From contig NZ_MINL01000001.1 in the NCBI RefSeq assembly GCF_001882345.1, positions 2,503,705 to 2,567,704 on the forward strand: 64,000 bases of DNA, in the 5' to 3' direction. Both the position numbers and the translations under genes were made by a program. Positions 18,293 to 27,177 of the stretch are shown one piece after another. The DNA comes from Halomonas sp. QHL1 (GTDB lineage: Bacteria > Pseudomonadota > Gammaproteobacteria > Pseudomonadales > Halomonadaceae). A model generated the notes under the pieces. The model was not told the origin of the DNA, ran no database searches, and worked only from the letters and a program-made list of their open reading frames with translations. Position 1 is the first letter of the stretch. Each line of letters starts with the position of its first letter.

Positions 18293-19128
18293 CAGGCGGC
18301 CTCCTCGTCATCGGTACCCAGGTAGACCTCGATTACTTTGGGGTCGCTGGAGACTTGATCCATGGTGCCTTCCGCCAGCACGCTGCCCTGGTGCAGTACG
18401 GTTACCTGGCGGGCAATGGAGCGTACAAAGCCCATATCATGCTCCACCACCACCACGGACTGCTTGCCAGCCAGCCCGGTGAGCAACTCCGCAGTGCGCT
18501 CCATCTCCTGCTCGGTCATGCCCGCTACCGGTTCATCCACCAGCAGTAGACGCGGGCGCTGCATCAGCAGCATGCCGATCTCCAGCCACTGCTTTTGGCC
18601 ATGGGAAAGAATACCCGCGGGCTGATGACGCAAATCCGTCAGGCCGATGGTTTCCAGCACTTCGTTAATACGGTCTTTGATCTCGCCGGTCATGCGGGCG
18701 GTCAGGGTAGGAAAAATCCGCTTGTCCGCCGCCATGGCCAGCTCCAGGTTTTCAAATACCGACAACGCTTCGAATACCGTGGGCTTTTGAAACTTGCGGC
18801 CAATGCCTAGGCTGGCGATATCGGGTTCGTTCATATGCAGCAGGTTATGGCGACTACCGAACCACACGCTGCCGCTATTGGGTCGGGTTTTTCCGGTAAT
18901 GATATCCATCATGGTGGTCTTGCCCGCCCCGTTGGGGCCGATAATGCAGCGCAGCTCACCGTCGTTGATGGTCAGGTTGAGATTATTGATGGCTTTAAAA
19001 CCATCGAAGCTCACGGTGACATCTTCCATATAGAGAATCGGGCCGTGGCGAACATCCACTGGTGAGGCCTGGGGCGCCATGAAATCGAACACCCGGTCAC
19101 GCTGGGACAGCGATTGCAGCAAACTCAT
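18292..19128 (-). CDS. urtD: Urea ABC transporter ATP-binding protein UrtD
   Basis: LivG-type ATPase of 278 residues with Walker A GPNGAGKTT near residue 65. The signature LSHGQKQWLEIGM is the variant characteristic of UrtD, and Walker B reads LLLVDEPVAGM. The sequence DVSFDGFKAINNLNL-type opening and TGKTRPNSGSVWFG also fit UrtD. It overlaps urtC by four bases. About 30 residues precede the ABC core and may be a native extension. Confidence 0.96.
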   Translation of the reverse strand: MSLLQSLSQRDRVFDFMAPQASPVDVRHGPILYMEDVTVSFDGFKAINNLNLTINDGELRCIIGPNGAGKTTMMDIITGKTRPNSGSVWFGSRHNLLHMNEPDIASLGIGRKFQKPTVFEALSVFENLELAMAADKRIFPTLTARMTGEIKDRINEVLETIGLTDLRHQPAGILSHGQKQWLEIGMLLMQRPRLLLVDEPVAGMTEQEMERTAELLTGLAGKQSVVVVEHDMGFVRSIARQVTVLHQGSVLAEGTMDQVSSDPKVIEVYLGTDDEEAA

Positions 19129-20294
19129 GCGGAGGCCTCCTCGGGCGTGCGTTGATGGTCATGATTAGCCGAATCGTCGCGCTTACGGTGTTTGAGGTAG
19201 CGAAACAGCCCAGCCACACCCTTGGGCAGAAACACCGTGACCAGTACAAACATCGCCCCTAACGCAAACAGCCAAGCGTCGGGCATTACGCCGGTGAAGA
19301 TGGTTTTGGCGTAGTTGACCAGAATGGCGCCAATCACTGCGCCATACAGCGTGGCGCGTCCGCCCAGGGCGACCCACAGCACAATCTCAATGGAGAAAAT
19401 CGGCGAGAATTCGCTGGGGTTAATAATCCCCACCTGGGGAACATAAAGCGCCCCCGCCAAACCTGCCAGCATGGCCGAGACCACAAAGACGAAAAGCTGG
19501 AAGCGCTCGACCCGATAACCGAGAAAGCGCGTACGCGCTTCGGCGTCTCGAGTGGCCACGCTCACCCGGCCCAGCTTGCTGGTCACAATCGCGCGGCAGA
19601 GGATGAAGCCCAGCGCTAGCGCCACCCCGGTGGCCAGAAAAAGCCCTAACCGCGTGGCATCGCTGCGTAGATCGAAGCCGAGAATTTCACGGAAGTCGGT
19701 GAGGCCGTTATTGCCGCCAAAGCCCATCTCATTACGGAAGAACGCTAGCATCAAGGCAAAGGTGAGCGCCTGGGTAATGATCGACAGATACACCCCGGTG
19801 ACCCGTGAGCGGAACGCCAAAAAGCCAAACACCAGTGCCAATAGCCCCGGGGCCAGCAGCACCATGGCAAAGGCAAACCAGGCCATATCAAAGCCCTGCC
19901 AGAACCACGGCAGACTATCCCAGTTTAAGAACACCATAAAGTCGGGCAGTACCGGGTGGCCGTAGGTACCGCGATCGCCAATCTGGCGCATCAGGTACAT
20001 GCCCATGGCGTAACCGCCGATAGCAAAAAAGGCACCGTGGCCGAGGCTTAAAATGCCCAGATAGCCCCACACCAGATCGACCGCCACGGCCAGTAACGCG
20101 TAGCTTAGGTACTTACCGAACAGATTGACCGTATAGGCCCCGATATGCAGCGGGTTTTCCGGCGGCACTGCCACGTGCAGCAGCGTGACCAGCGCCAGCG
20201 CGGCGACCAGCACGCCCACAAAGATCTGCGTGGAGCGCTCGCTGAATGGGCGTGTTAGCCAAAAATTTGTCGATGATTGCGTCGTTAATGACAT
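19125..20294 (-). CDS. urtC: Urea ABC transporter permease UrtC
   Basis: LivM-type permease of 389 residues with about ten membrane segments. Recognised by VDLVWGYLGILSLGHGAFFAIGGYAMGMYLM near residue 80, NNGLTDF, ATRDAEARTRFLGYRVERFQLFVFVVSA and the conserved LWVALGGRATLYGAVIGA region. It lies three bases after urtB, so the two channel subunits are coupled. Confidence 0.96.
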   Translation of the reverse strand: MSLTTQSSTNFWLTRPFSERSTQIFVGVLVAALALVTLLHVAVPPENPLHIGAYTVNLFGKYLSYALLAVAVDLVWGYLGILSLGHGAFFAIGGYAMGMYLMRQIGDRGTYGHPVLPDFMVFLNWDSLPWFWQGFDMAWFAFAMVLLAPGLLALVFGFLAFRSRVTGVYLSIITQALTFALMLAFFRNEMGFGGNNGLTDFREILGFDLRSDATRLGLFLATGVALALGFILCRAIVTSKLGRVSVATRDAEARTRFLGYRVERFQLFVFVVSAMLAGLAGALYVPQVGIINPSEFSPIFSIEIVLWVALGGRATLYGAVIGAILVNYAKTIFTGVMPDAWLFALGAMFVLVTVFLPKGVAGLFRYLKHRKRDDSANHDHQRTPEEASA

Positions 20295-20297
20295 CGC

Positions 20298-21914
20298 TTA
20301 GCCCTCCGCAGCCCGGCCCTTCTGCGGGAAGAGTCCACGCGGGCGTTTCTGAATGAATAGGATGATAAACACCAGCACGATGATTTTGGCCAGCACCGCG
20401 CCGGCCCAGGGTTCCAGCACCTGGTTGATAACCCCCAGCGATAGGCCAGCAACCAGCGTGCCCCATAGGTTGCCCACGCCGCCGAATACCACCACCATGA
20501 AGGAGTCGATGATGTAGTTCTGCCCCAGGTTAGGGCCGACGTTGGTGAGCTGGGAGAGCGCAACACCGGCAAGACCGGCCACACCCGAACCTAGCGCAAA
20601 GGTCATGATATCCACGCGAGTGGCGCGAATGCCCATGGAGCGTGCCATGGCACGGTTCTGGGTGACAGCACGCACCTCAAGCCCCAGCCGCGTGCGACGC
20701 ATAATCAACATCAGACCAGCAAACACCACCAGCGCAAAGCCGAGCACGTACATCCGGTTAAGCGTTAACGACAGCGCATCGTTAACCACCAGCGAACCGC
20801 TCATCCACTCCGGGGTAATCACGGTACGATTGAGCGGTGAAATCACTGTACGCACCAGCTGCTGCAGAATCAGGCTGATACCAAAGGTCGCCAGCAGGGT
20901 TTCCAGCGGGCGGCCTTTGAGGAACTGAATCACGCCGCGCTCGATCGCCACACCTGCTAAGGCGGCGACCATAAAGCCTGCGGGAATCGATAGAATCAAC
21001 GCCAACCCCGGCTGGCCGGGCAGCAGTTGCTGCATCGCCCAGGTGGTGTAGGCACCCAACATCATCAGCTCGCCGTGGGCCATATTGATCACGCCCATGA
21101 CCCCGAAGGTGATCGCTAGGCCAATGGCGGCAAGCACGAGCACCGAACCGAGGCTTAAGCCGAAATACAGCGTTTCCAGGCCGCGGTTGATTTTGAGCTG
21201 CTGCTCAATGCCCGCCAGAGAAGCCACTGCAGCATTGGCTACCACCGGGTCATCGCTGTTGGCCGCCCGGCTTAACGCCACGCGAGAGCGCGGGTGTAGG
21301 CTGCCATCCAGGGCTTCAACGCCGGCCATTTCACCCGCTTCGGTACGATAAATCGCCACGGCCTGGGTCAGCCGATAGCGCACCTGCTCATCCTCTTCTT
21401 GCTCAATCAAATCGTTGAGGGTGGGCACCAGCTCACCGTCTACTTCACCCAACAGGCGCTCGGCCGAGGTGCGGCGGCGCTCAACGTTAGGCGAGTAAAG
21501 GTCCACGACGGCAATGGCGCTACGCAGCTGATTACGCAGGTTGTTGTTAATGCCGATACGCTCCAGATCACGACGAGACATCTCGCCCAGCGCTTCGCCG
21601 GTTAGGACATCGGCCACCGGCCAGTCGCGGCCGCGGTTTTCGAGTACCAGCACGAACCGGCCGTCTTCGGTGCGCTGTAAGCGGCCATCCAGCAAGGCCT
21701 GCAGCCAGTCTCGTGCGCGCTCATCATCGCTTTGCAAAATGGCGGTAATGGCTTCGCCTTTGGCGGTGTATGACTCAACGTCCAGCGCCTCTAACAGTTC
21801 GAGTGCGGCGGTGTCATCGGCATTGCCGGTAGTTGAGCTCGTTTGTGCTTGGGCGGTCACTGTGATGCTCAACAACAGTAGGCACAGCAGCCCTAAGGAA
21901 AGGAAACGCCTCAT
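20298..21914 (-). CDS. urtB: Urea ABC transporter permease UrtB
   Basis: LivH-type permease of 538 residues. Unlike ordinary LivH it has a signal peptide (to about residue 23) and a roughly 200-residue periplasmic helical extension before the membrane domain; this extension is normal for proteobacterial UrtB. The channel portion (about 240-530) contains GVMGVINMAHGELMMLGAYTTW, LLATFGISLILQQLVR and MVVVFGGVGNLWGTL. A hairpin in the 108-base gap separates it from urtA. Confidence 0.96.
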   Translation of the reverse strand: MRRFLSLGLLCLLLLSITVTAQAQTSSTTGNADDTAALELLEALDVESYTAKGEAITAILQSDDERARDWLQALLDGRLQRTEDGRFVLVLENRGRDWPVADVLTGEALGEMSRRDLERIGINNNLRNQLRSAIAVVDLYSPNVERRRTSAERLLGEVDGELVPTLNDLIEQEEDEQVRYRLTQAVAIYRTEAGEMAGVEALDGSLHPRSRVALSRAANSDDPVVANAAVASLAGIEQQLKINRGLETLYFGLSLGSVLVLAAIGLAITFGVMGVINMAHGELMMLGAYTTWAMQQLLPGQPGLALILSIPAGFMVAALAGVAIERGVIQFLKGRPLETLLATFGISLILQQLVRTVISPLNRTVITPEWMSGSLVVNDALSLTLNRMYVLGFALVVFAGLMLIMRRTRLGLEVRAVTQNRAMARSMGIRATRVDIMTFALGSGVAGLAGVALSQLTNVGPNLGQNYIIDSFMVVVFGGVGNLWGTLVAGLSLGVINQVLEPWAGAVLAKIIVLVFIILFIQKRPRGLFPQKGRAAEG

Positions 21915-21960
21915 AGGGGTTCTTCCTTTGGTTATCTAAAGAGGGGGGGAGTTAGCGTGC

Positions 21961-21997
21961 TCCCTCGCCAATTGGGCTTCAACCAAGAGACGAGGGA
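21961..21997 (-). terminator. Hairpin between urtA and urtB
   Basis: Seven-bp stem TCCCTCG (21961-21967) with CGAGGGA (21991-21997), with an inner TTGG/CCAA pairing. There is no U-tract on the minus strand, so it is more likely an mRNA-stabilising or partial-termination element downstream of the binding-protein gene. Confidence 0.5.
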
Positions 21998-22022
21998 TCA
22001 GTATTACTCACTACAGGAGCTT

Positions 22023-23384
22023 TTACTCAGCGAGCGCCGCTTCGGCTTCTTCTGCTGCGGTGCTGCCACCGCACGAGCCGTTCACGACGTTGAAGTTGCC
22101 GCACTCCATCGGCTTGCGCCAATCGGCAATCAGGTCACGGGAGCCAGGCAAGTAGTCAGACCAGGCGTCACCCGCCACGGTAGACGGCGTCTGCCAAACG
22201 ATATCGAACTGGCCGTTGTCCTGAATCTCACCGATCAGCACCGGTTTGGTAATGTGGTGGTTGGGCATCATGGCCGCATAGCCGCCGGAGAGGTTAGGCA
22301 CGGTTACACCGATAATGGCGTCTTTAACCGTATCGACATCCGTGGTGCCCGCTTTGCGAACCGCTTCGGCCCACATATTGAAGCCAATGTAGTGCGCTTC
22401 CATCGGGTCGTTGGTTACGGCTTCTTCGTCGCCGGTGTACTCAATCCAGGCATCGATAAAGTCGTAGTTGTCGTCGTTATCGACGCTCATGAAGTAGTTC
22501 CAGGCGGCCAAGTGACCTACCAGTGGGCCCGTATCAATACCGGTAAGTTCCTGCTCGCCCACAGAGAAGGCGATGACCGGAATATCGGCAGCGTCGATTC
22601 CCTGGTTAGAAAGCTCGGTATAGAACGGCACGTTCGCGTCACCGTTAACCGTCGAGATTACGGCGGTGGGTTTACCCTCTTCACCGAAGCGACGAATTTC
22701 TGCCACGATGTTCTGCCAATCGGAGTGACCGAATGGCGTGTAGTTAACCATGATGTCCTCTTCCGCGATGCCGTGTTCGTCCTTGAGGAAGGCTTCAAGA
22801 ATACGGTTGGTTGTACGCGGATAGACGTAGTCGGTACCCACCAGCGCAAAGCGCTCGATACCCACTTCGTTGATAAGGTATTCAACCGCAGGAATCGCCT
22901 GCTGGTTAGGCGCGGCGCCGGTGTAGAAGACGTTTTCAGAGGACTCTTCGCCTTCATACTGTACCGGGTAGAACAGCAGCCCGTTGAGTTCCTCTACGAC
23001 GGGTAGTACGGATTTACGCGAAACTGACGTCCAGTTGCCGAAAATCACGTCCACTTCTTCCTGGTCTAGCAGCTCCCGGGCGCGTTCAGCAAACAGCGGC
23101 CAGTTAGACGCCGGGTCAACCACCACGGCCTCTAATTGACGGCCCAGCAAACCACCGGCTTCGTTCTGCTGTTCGATAAGCATCTCAACGGTGTCTTTGA
23201 GGACGGTTTCACTGATCGCCATGGTGCCGGAGAGGGAGTGCAGGATACCGACTTTGATCGGGTCATCGTCTTGGGCAATCGCCTGGGTGCTGGCACCCAT
23301 AATGGCGGCGGTGAGTAAAGCGGTCGCGAAACGGCCACTTGAAAGGAAGGGGCGCGGGTGTGTCGAGCGTTTGAGAGTGTTCAT
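22023..23384 (-). CDS. urtA: Urea ABC transporter substrate-binding protein UrtA
   Basis: Periplasmic urea-binding protein of 453 residues. Signal peptide ends near AIAQD (residue 38). Mature family landmarks: IKVGILHSLSGTMAISE, LLGRQLEAVVVDPASNWPLFAERARELL, DVIFGNWTSVSRKSVLPVVEE and NGLLFYPVQYEGEESS. First gene of urtABCDE; urea imported here feeds the urease encoded 6 kb away. The acidic C-terminus with a Cys pair (MECGNFNVVNGSCGG) is also seen in family members. Confidence 0.97.
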   Translation of the reverse strand: MNTLKRSTHPRPFLSSGRFATALLTAAIMGASTQAIAQDDDPIKVGILHSLSGTMAISETVLKDTVEMLIEQQNEAGGLLGRQLEAVVVDPASNWPLFAERARELLDQEEVDVIFGNWTSVSRKSVLPVVEELNGLLFYPVQYEGEESSENVFYTGAAPNQQAIPAVEYLINEVGIERFALVGTDYVYPRTTNRILEAFLKDEHGIAEEDIMVNYTPFGHSDWQNIVAEIRRFGEEGKPTAVISTVNGDANVPFYTELSNQGIDAADIPVIAFSVGEQELTGIDTGPLVGHLAAWNYFMSVDNDDNYDFIDAWIEYTGDEEAVTNDPMEAHYIGFNMWAEAVRKAGTTDVDTVKDAIIGVTVPNLSGGYAAMMPNHHITKPVLIGEIQDNGQFDIVWQTPSTVAGDAWSDYLPGSRDLIADWRKPMECGNFNVVNGSCGGSTAAEEAEAALAE

Positions 23385-23503
23385 TGTTAATCTCCTTGCA
23401 CCCCTTATGGCTGGGGTTTGTTATGACCGGGGCTTGATGATTGGCTTCGCACTTGGGGTGGTTGTGTTAGCTCCCCCAATACGTCCACTAGCCATTAACA
23501 CCT

Positions 23504-23518
23504 GCAAGGGGTGCGCCA
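23504..23518 (-). promoter_or_regulatory. Sigma-54 promoter of urtABCDE
   Basis: Minus-strand TGGCGC-ACCCC-TTGC matches TGGCAC-N5-TTGC, with GG and GC correctly spaced. It predicts a transcription start near 23491 and a leader of about 105 bases before urtA. Confidence 0.75.
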
Positions 23519-23593
23519 GATTGGCACAAAGTTGCCTTATAGCTATCTAATCAGATACTTAATAATCATCAGAAAATCTCAATATTCACCAAA

Positions 23594-23664
23594 TGCACCA
23601 AAATAAAGCGCAACAAAGCAGCTAAAGCACCCTCTCAATGCACCAATAAGATTCAGTGCACCAA
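23594..23664. promoter_or_regulatory. NtrC-like half-sites upstream of urtA
   Basis: Three direct copies of TGCACCA occur at 23594-23600, 23639-23645 and 23657-23663. They lie about 100-170 bases upstream of the predicted urtA transcription start. Right half-sites (TGGTGCA) are poorly conserved; the best is AAGCGCA beyond the first copy. The 430-base gap 23385-23814 holds these, the sigma-54 promoter and the tctA terminator. Confidence 0.5.
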
Positions 23665-23761
23665 CGAAGTACTTGAGCTTTTAAAATACACACCAGCAAC
23701 CCAGCGCTTACTTATCAGTTACAAAGCTACTCCTTGTTACTCGTCAAAACGGAAATAAAAA

Positions 23762-23788
23762 AGGAGCCTTGGTATCACCAAGGCTCCT
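23762..23788 (-). terminator. Rho-independent terminator of the tct operon
   Basis: Read on the minus strand, a perfect 12-bp stem AGGAGCCTTGGT / ACCAAGGCTCCT with a three-base loop, followed by TTTTTT. It lies 27 bases after the tctA stop. Confidence 0.92.
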
Positions 23789-23814
23789 CGCTATTCACCC
23801 TTCAAGTAGTGGCG

Positions 23815-25317
23815 TTAAACAGCCACGTCGGGTGGAACTTTCTTACGGCGTTTTTTGAGTAACGGCAGACCAAGCGACAGCAAGGCGACAACCAGTAGGC
23901 CAAGCGAGATAGGCTTGTCTATAAAGGTCATCCAGTCGCCACCGGAGATCTGCAGCGCGCGGCGCATGGACTCTTCCATTATGTTGCCCAGAATCAGCGC
24001 TAGAATCAGCGGTGCCGCCGGGAAGCCAAACAGGCGCATGCCCAGACCGACCAGGCCAAAGCCAAGCAGCAGCAACAGGTCAAATATGCTGAAGCTCATA
24101 CCGTAGACGCCGATCATGCAGAAGATCAGTATCAGCGATAGCAGCAGTGGGCGGGGCATATCGAGAATTTTGGCGATATAGGGAATCAGCGGCAGGTTAA
24201 GTGCCAGCAGGAAGATATTGCCGATATACATACTGGCAACCACGCCCCAAAACACGTCCGGACGCTCTGCAAGCATCATCGGGCCGGGGTTCACGCCCAT
24301 GACCAGCAACGCGCCAAGCAGAACGGCGGTGGTGCCCGAGCCCGGCACACCCAGCGTCAGCAGTGGCACAAAGGAGCCGGTACAGGCAGCGTTGTTGGCA
24401 GCCTCTGGCGCAGCAACGCCTTTGATGTTGCCCTGCCCAAAGGTGTGGCCATCTTTGGCAATGCGCTTTTCCATGCTATAGCCCAGGAACGAGCCGATGG
24501 TCGCGCCCGCGCCTGGCAGTACGCCGGTGAAGAAACCCAGTATAGAACTACGCCCAATAGGCCCAGCGATTTCTTTCACTTCGCTACGGGTTAATTTCAG
24601 CGACCCAATCTCATTGCGGGGCATTTCTTTGCCACCGCCGCCACGCAGCAGCATATAGAACACCTCGGCAAGGGCGAAAATACCCAGGGCCACCACCAGA
24701 AAGTCGATGCCATCAAGCAGCTGCACTGAACCGAAGGTAAAGCGCTCGGTACCGGTCTGCATATCGATACCGATAATCGAAATAATCACCCCCACCACGG
24801 CGGCAATTAGTCCTTTGACCAGTGACTTATCCGAAAGCGAGACCACCGCGGTCAAGCCCAACACCATCAGCGCAAAGTACTCGGAAGGTCCAAAGCTTAC
24901 GGCCACTTTGGAGAGCAGCGGCGCTATTAGCATCAGGAAAATTACCGATACCGTGCCGCCCACAAATGACGAGTAGGCGGCAATCGCCAACGCTTTACCC
25001 GCCAGGCCTTTTTTGGCCATCGGGTAGCCGTCAAAGGAGGTAGCCACGGTACCCGCCACGCCGGGGGCGTTGAGCAGAATCGAGGACGTGGAGCCACCGA
25101 AGATGGCGCCGTAGTAAACCCCTGCCATTAGGATCAAGCCAGACGAGGGCTCCATGGCAAAGGTGATAGGAATCATCAAGGCAAGTGCGCTGATAGGCCC
25201 TAGGCCCGGCAGCATGCCGATAATGGTGCCAGCAAATACGCCGGCAAATACGTAGGCAATATTGATTGGCTCGAGCGCGATGCCAAAGCCGTACATCAAA
25301 TTATTGAAGGCATCCAT
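23815..25317 (-). CDS. tctA: Tripartite tricarboxylate transporter large permease TctA
   Basis: Large membrane subunit of 500 residues with about twelve hydrophobic segments. Hallmarks: GTIIGMLPGLGPISALALMIP near residue 32, GSTSSILLNAPGVAGTVATSFDGYPMAKKG near residue 74, and the symmetric GFFTGVLPGAGATIGSFLGYSMEKR near residue 260. It imports citrate or other di/tricarboxylates together with TctB and the TctC binding protein. Last gene of the tctCBA unit. Confidence 0.96.
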   Translation of the reverse strand: MDAFNNLMYGFGIALEPINIAYVFAGVFAGTIIGMLPGLGPISALALMIPITFAMEPSSGLILMAGVYYGAIFGGSTSSILLNAPGVAGTVATSFDGYPMAKKGLAGKALAIAAYSSFVGGTVSVIFLMLIAPLLSKVAVSFGPSEYFALMVLGLTAVVSLSDKSLVKGLIAAVVGVIISIIGIDMQTGTERFTFGSVQLLDGIDFLVVALGIFALAEVFYMLLRGGGGKEMPRNEIGSLKLTRSEVKEIAGPIGRSSILGFFTGVLPGAGATIGSFLGYSMEKRIAKDGHTFGQGNIKGVAAPEAANNAACTGSFVPLLTLGVPGSGTTAVLLGALLVMGVNPGPMMLAERPDVFWGVVASMYIGNIFLLALNLPLIPYIAKILDMPRPLLLSLILIFCMIGVYGMSFSIFDLLLLLGFGLVGLGMRLFGFPAAPLILALILGNIMEESMRRALQISGGDWMTFIDKPISLGLLVVALLSLGLPLLKKRRKKVPPDVAV

Positions 25318-25371
25318 GGGAATTACTCTCTTAAGAACTGTTAGCGGAAAGAGCTGCTAACACGGCTTTGT

Positions 25372-25854
25372 TTAGAAAGGCAGCAGGCCAGTGGGCAGGT
25401 AAACATCCATCACCTGCGTCATGGTCAGGTAGAGCGCCAGCACCACCCCCAGCGACGTAGCGAGGTTGACCCCATGGCGGCGATAACCGTAGTAGGCTGT
25501 TAAGCCAACGCTGAGTAGCGTAGAAGCCAGCACAAAACCCAGCGGCACCAGCAAAAACGCATAGGCTGCAATCGCTAGCGAGGTAACGATGACCCGCGCC
25601 CATGGCGTAAACAGCATTGGGCCTTGGGTGGCTTCTTGATCTATCTCATCGGCACCGGCTATCGGCGTAGGTTTCTCAAAAAACAGAAACACCGAGAGGA
25701 TCAGTAGAGCGAAGCCTAATACTTTAGGAAAGAGGTCAGAGTCGACCGGGCGCGGCAGAGGAAAGGTGGGGATTTGCCACGCCATTGCGATATAGCCAGC
25801 GGCCAATATCGCAAATACCAGTGCTAACCACTGATTGGTATTTAAACGAGTCAT
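25372..25854 (-). CDS. tctB: Tripartite tricarboxylate transporter small permease TctB
   Basis: Small membrane subunit of 160 residues with four predicted membrane segments (about 9-27, 45-62, 85-118 and 130-155) and the PRPVDSDLFPKVLGFALLILS region typical of TctB. Sequence conservation in this family is low and the call rests partly on its place between tctC and tctA. The gap to tctA is 54 bases. Confidence 0.9.
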   Translation of the reverse strand: MTRLNTNQWLALVFAILAAGYIAMAWQIPTFPLPRPVDSDLFPKVLGFALLILSVFLFFEKPTPIAGADEIDQEATQGPMLFTPWARVIVTSLAIAAYAFLLVPLGFVLASTLLSVGLTAYYGYRRHGVNLATSLGVVLALYLTMTQVMDVYLPTGLLPF

Positions 25855-25907
25855 AGGAGTCTCTCCGAAGGAGCCAATGCGCCTCCAGCGGTTAACAAAC
25901 TTGTTCT

Positions 25908-25955
25908 TAACAACCAGTTTTAACGACTAGTAGCTAACAACCAGCGGTTAACGAC
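25908..25955. repeat. Imperfect tandem repeat between tctC and tctB
   Basis: TAACAACCAG occurs at 25908-25917 and 25935-25944, and TAACGAC at 25921-25927 and 25949-25955, giving two imperfect units of about 27-28 bases. A partial third copy (GTTAACAA) precedes them at 25891. Purpose unknown; it may simply be slippage. Confidence 0.55.
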
Positions 25956-25962
25956 AGGAAGC

Positions 25963-25986
25963 CCCAGCCGTACTTGGGCGGCTGGG
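25963..25986 (-). terminator. Hairpin between tctC and tctB
   Basis: Perfect 8-bp stem CCCAGCCG / CGGCTGGG with an eight-base loop, 16 bases after the tctC stop. No U-tract follows on the minus strand, so it is best read as partial terminator or 3' mRNA protector for the binding-protein message. Confidence 0.55.
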
Positions 25987-26002
25987 TTATACAGGAGTAG
26001 GG

Positions 26003-27016
26003 TTACTGGCGCAGTAGGCCAAGCTCGCTCAGCACGTCGCTGAATTGCTCTTGCTGCTGAACCAGGAAAGCGCCAAATTCTTCGCTGTTTTGATAGGCGT
26101 CGATCCAGCCCAGTTGGTCGCTTGCTTCACGCCATGCATCGGTTTCGAGCATTTCGGCAAACAGGTCTTCGTAGTAGGCCACGGCCTCTTCAGGCATATC
26201 GGGAGCGCCCATCACGCCGCGCCAGATGTCGAAGGTGTAGTCAAAGCCCTGCTCTTGGTAGGTAGGTACTTCGCTCAAGCCGGCGCCCAAACGCTCTTCA
26301 GAAGAGACGCCCAGCGCACGCAACTGGCTGCCTTCACCCAGTTGGCCAACCGCTTCACCCGCACCACCGACAACGGCTTCGATGTGACCGCCCATCAGGT
26401 TGGTCATGGCGTCGCCACCACCGGAGAACGGGATGTAGTTGACTGCTGACGCTTCCATACCCGCTGCCGAGGCTAAACCTGCGATAGCGATATGATCCAT
26501 GGAGCCCGGCGCACTGCCGCCGCCAACGCTTAAGCTGGAGTCTTCTTTCAGCGCATTGAGCAGATCTTCAAGGGTCTGATACTCGGAGTCCGCCGCCACT
26601 AGAATGATTGAGTAGTCTGTGTTGATCCGCGCGACCGGGGTAAAATCGGTGTGGTCGTAGCGCGAGGCACCCGCCAGCGGCACTAGGATCATCGGCGGGC
26701 TGGTAGCGAACAGTTTATGCGGGTTACCACTATCGCGGGCAACTTGGGCCCAGGCCACGGCACCGCCGCCGCCAGGAACGTTGATCGCGGCAAAGCTTTC
26801 ATCGGCTAGCTCTTCCTGCTGGATGACCCGCGACATGGTGCGAACGAGCGTATCCCAACCGCCGCCGGGGTTAGCCGGTGCAACGAACTCAATAGAGCGT
26901 TCAGGCGTCCACTCTTGTGCCTGTGCGGCGGAGTTGAGTCCAGCAACAGCGGCCAGGGGCAGAGCAAATAGCGATAAACGCTTGAGGGTAAGCGACATCA
27001 TGATGGCGTTCTCCAC
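26003..27016 (-). CDS. tctC: Tripartite tricarboxylate transporter binding protein TctC (BUG family)
   Basis: Periplasmic solute-binding protein of 337 residues with a Sec signal peptide (cleavage near SAAQA-QEW, residue 33). BUG landmarks: IEFVAPANPGGGWDTLVRTM near residue 39, NVPGGGGAVAWAQVA near residue 80, and GGGSAPGSMDHIAIAGLA near residue 160. The ligand is unknown but should be a carboxylate. First structural gene downstream of the two-component regulator genes, which are on the same strand, with a 161-base gap carrying direct repeats. Confidence 0.95.
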   Translation of the reverse strand: MENAIMMSLTLKRLSLFALPLAAVAGLNSAAQAQEWTPERSIEFVAPANPGGGWDTLVRTMSRVIQQEELADESFAAINVPGGGGAVAWAQVARDSGNPHKLFATSPPMILVPLAGASRYDHTDFTPVARINTDYSIILVAADSEYQTLEDLLNALKEDSSLSVGGGSAPGSMDHIAIAGLASAAGMEASAVNYIPFSGGGDAMTNLMGGHIEAVVGGAGEAVGQLGEGSQLRALGVSSEERLGAGLSEVPTYQEQGFDYTFDIWRGVMGAPDMPEEAVAYYEDLFAEMLETDAWREASDQLGWIDAYQNSEEFGAFLVQQQEQFSDVLSELGLLRQ

Positions 27017-27135
27017 GTATCAGTGTTGTTGTGTGGGGCTGTCTTATTAAGAGACTGCACGTCGCGAACGTTAGAAGACCATGCCCTTGACCGACAAGCT
27101 TGTGCGCATAAAAGGCAAAAAGTTCTTTATGGGCA

Positions 27136-27153
27136 TTTTGTTCATTTTGTTCA
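27136..27153. promoter_or_regulatory. Tandem 9-bp repeats upstream of tctC
   Basis: Two contiguous copies of TTTTGTTCA on the plus strand (TGAACAAAA on the coding strand) lie about 120-135 bases before the tctC ATG. Head-to-tail AT-rich repeats upstream of a regulated transporter are plausible response-regulator binding sites, but this is inference. Confidence 0.4.
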
Positions 27154-27177
27154 CGCCGGTTTACTGACAGTATGCAT

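Noticed and set aside
21957..23006. A 349-codon open frame on the plus strand opposite urtA.
   Set aside because: It is the antisense of a highly conserved urtA gene, has no ribosome-binding site, and its translation matches no recognisable fold; it arises from codon bias.
23398..23514. GCACCCCTT and AAGGGGTGC, a 9-bp inverted repeat across the urtA leader.
   Set aside because: One arm overlaps the sigma-54 promoter and would not be in the transcript; likely coincidental.
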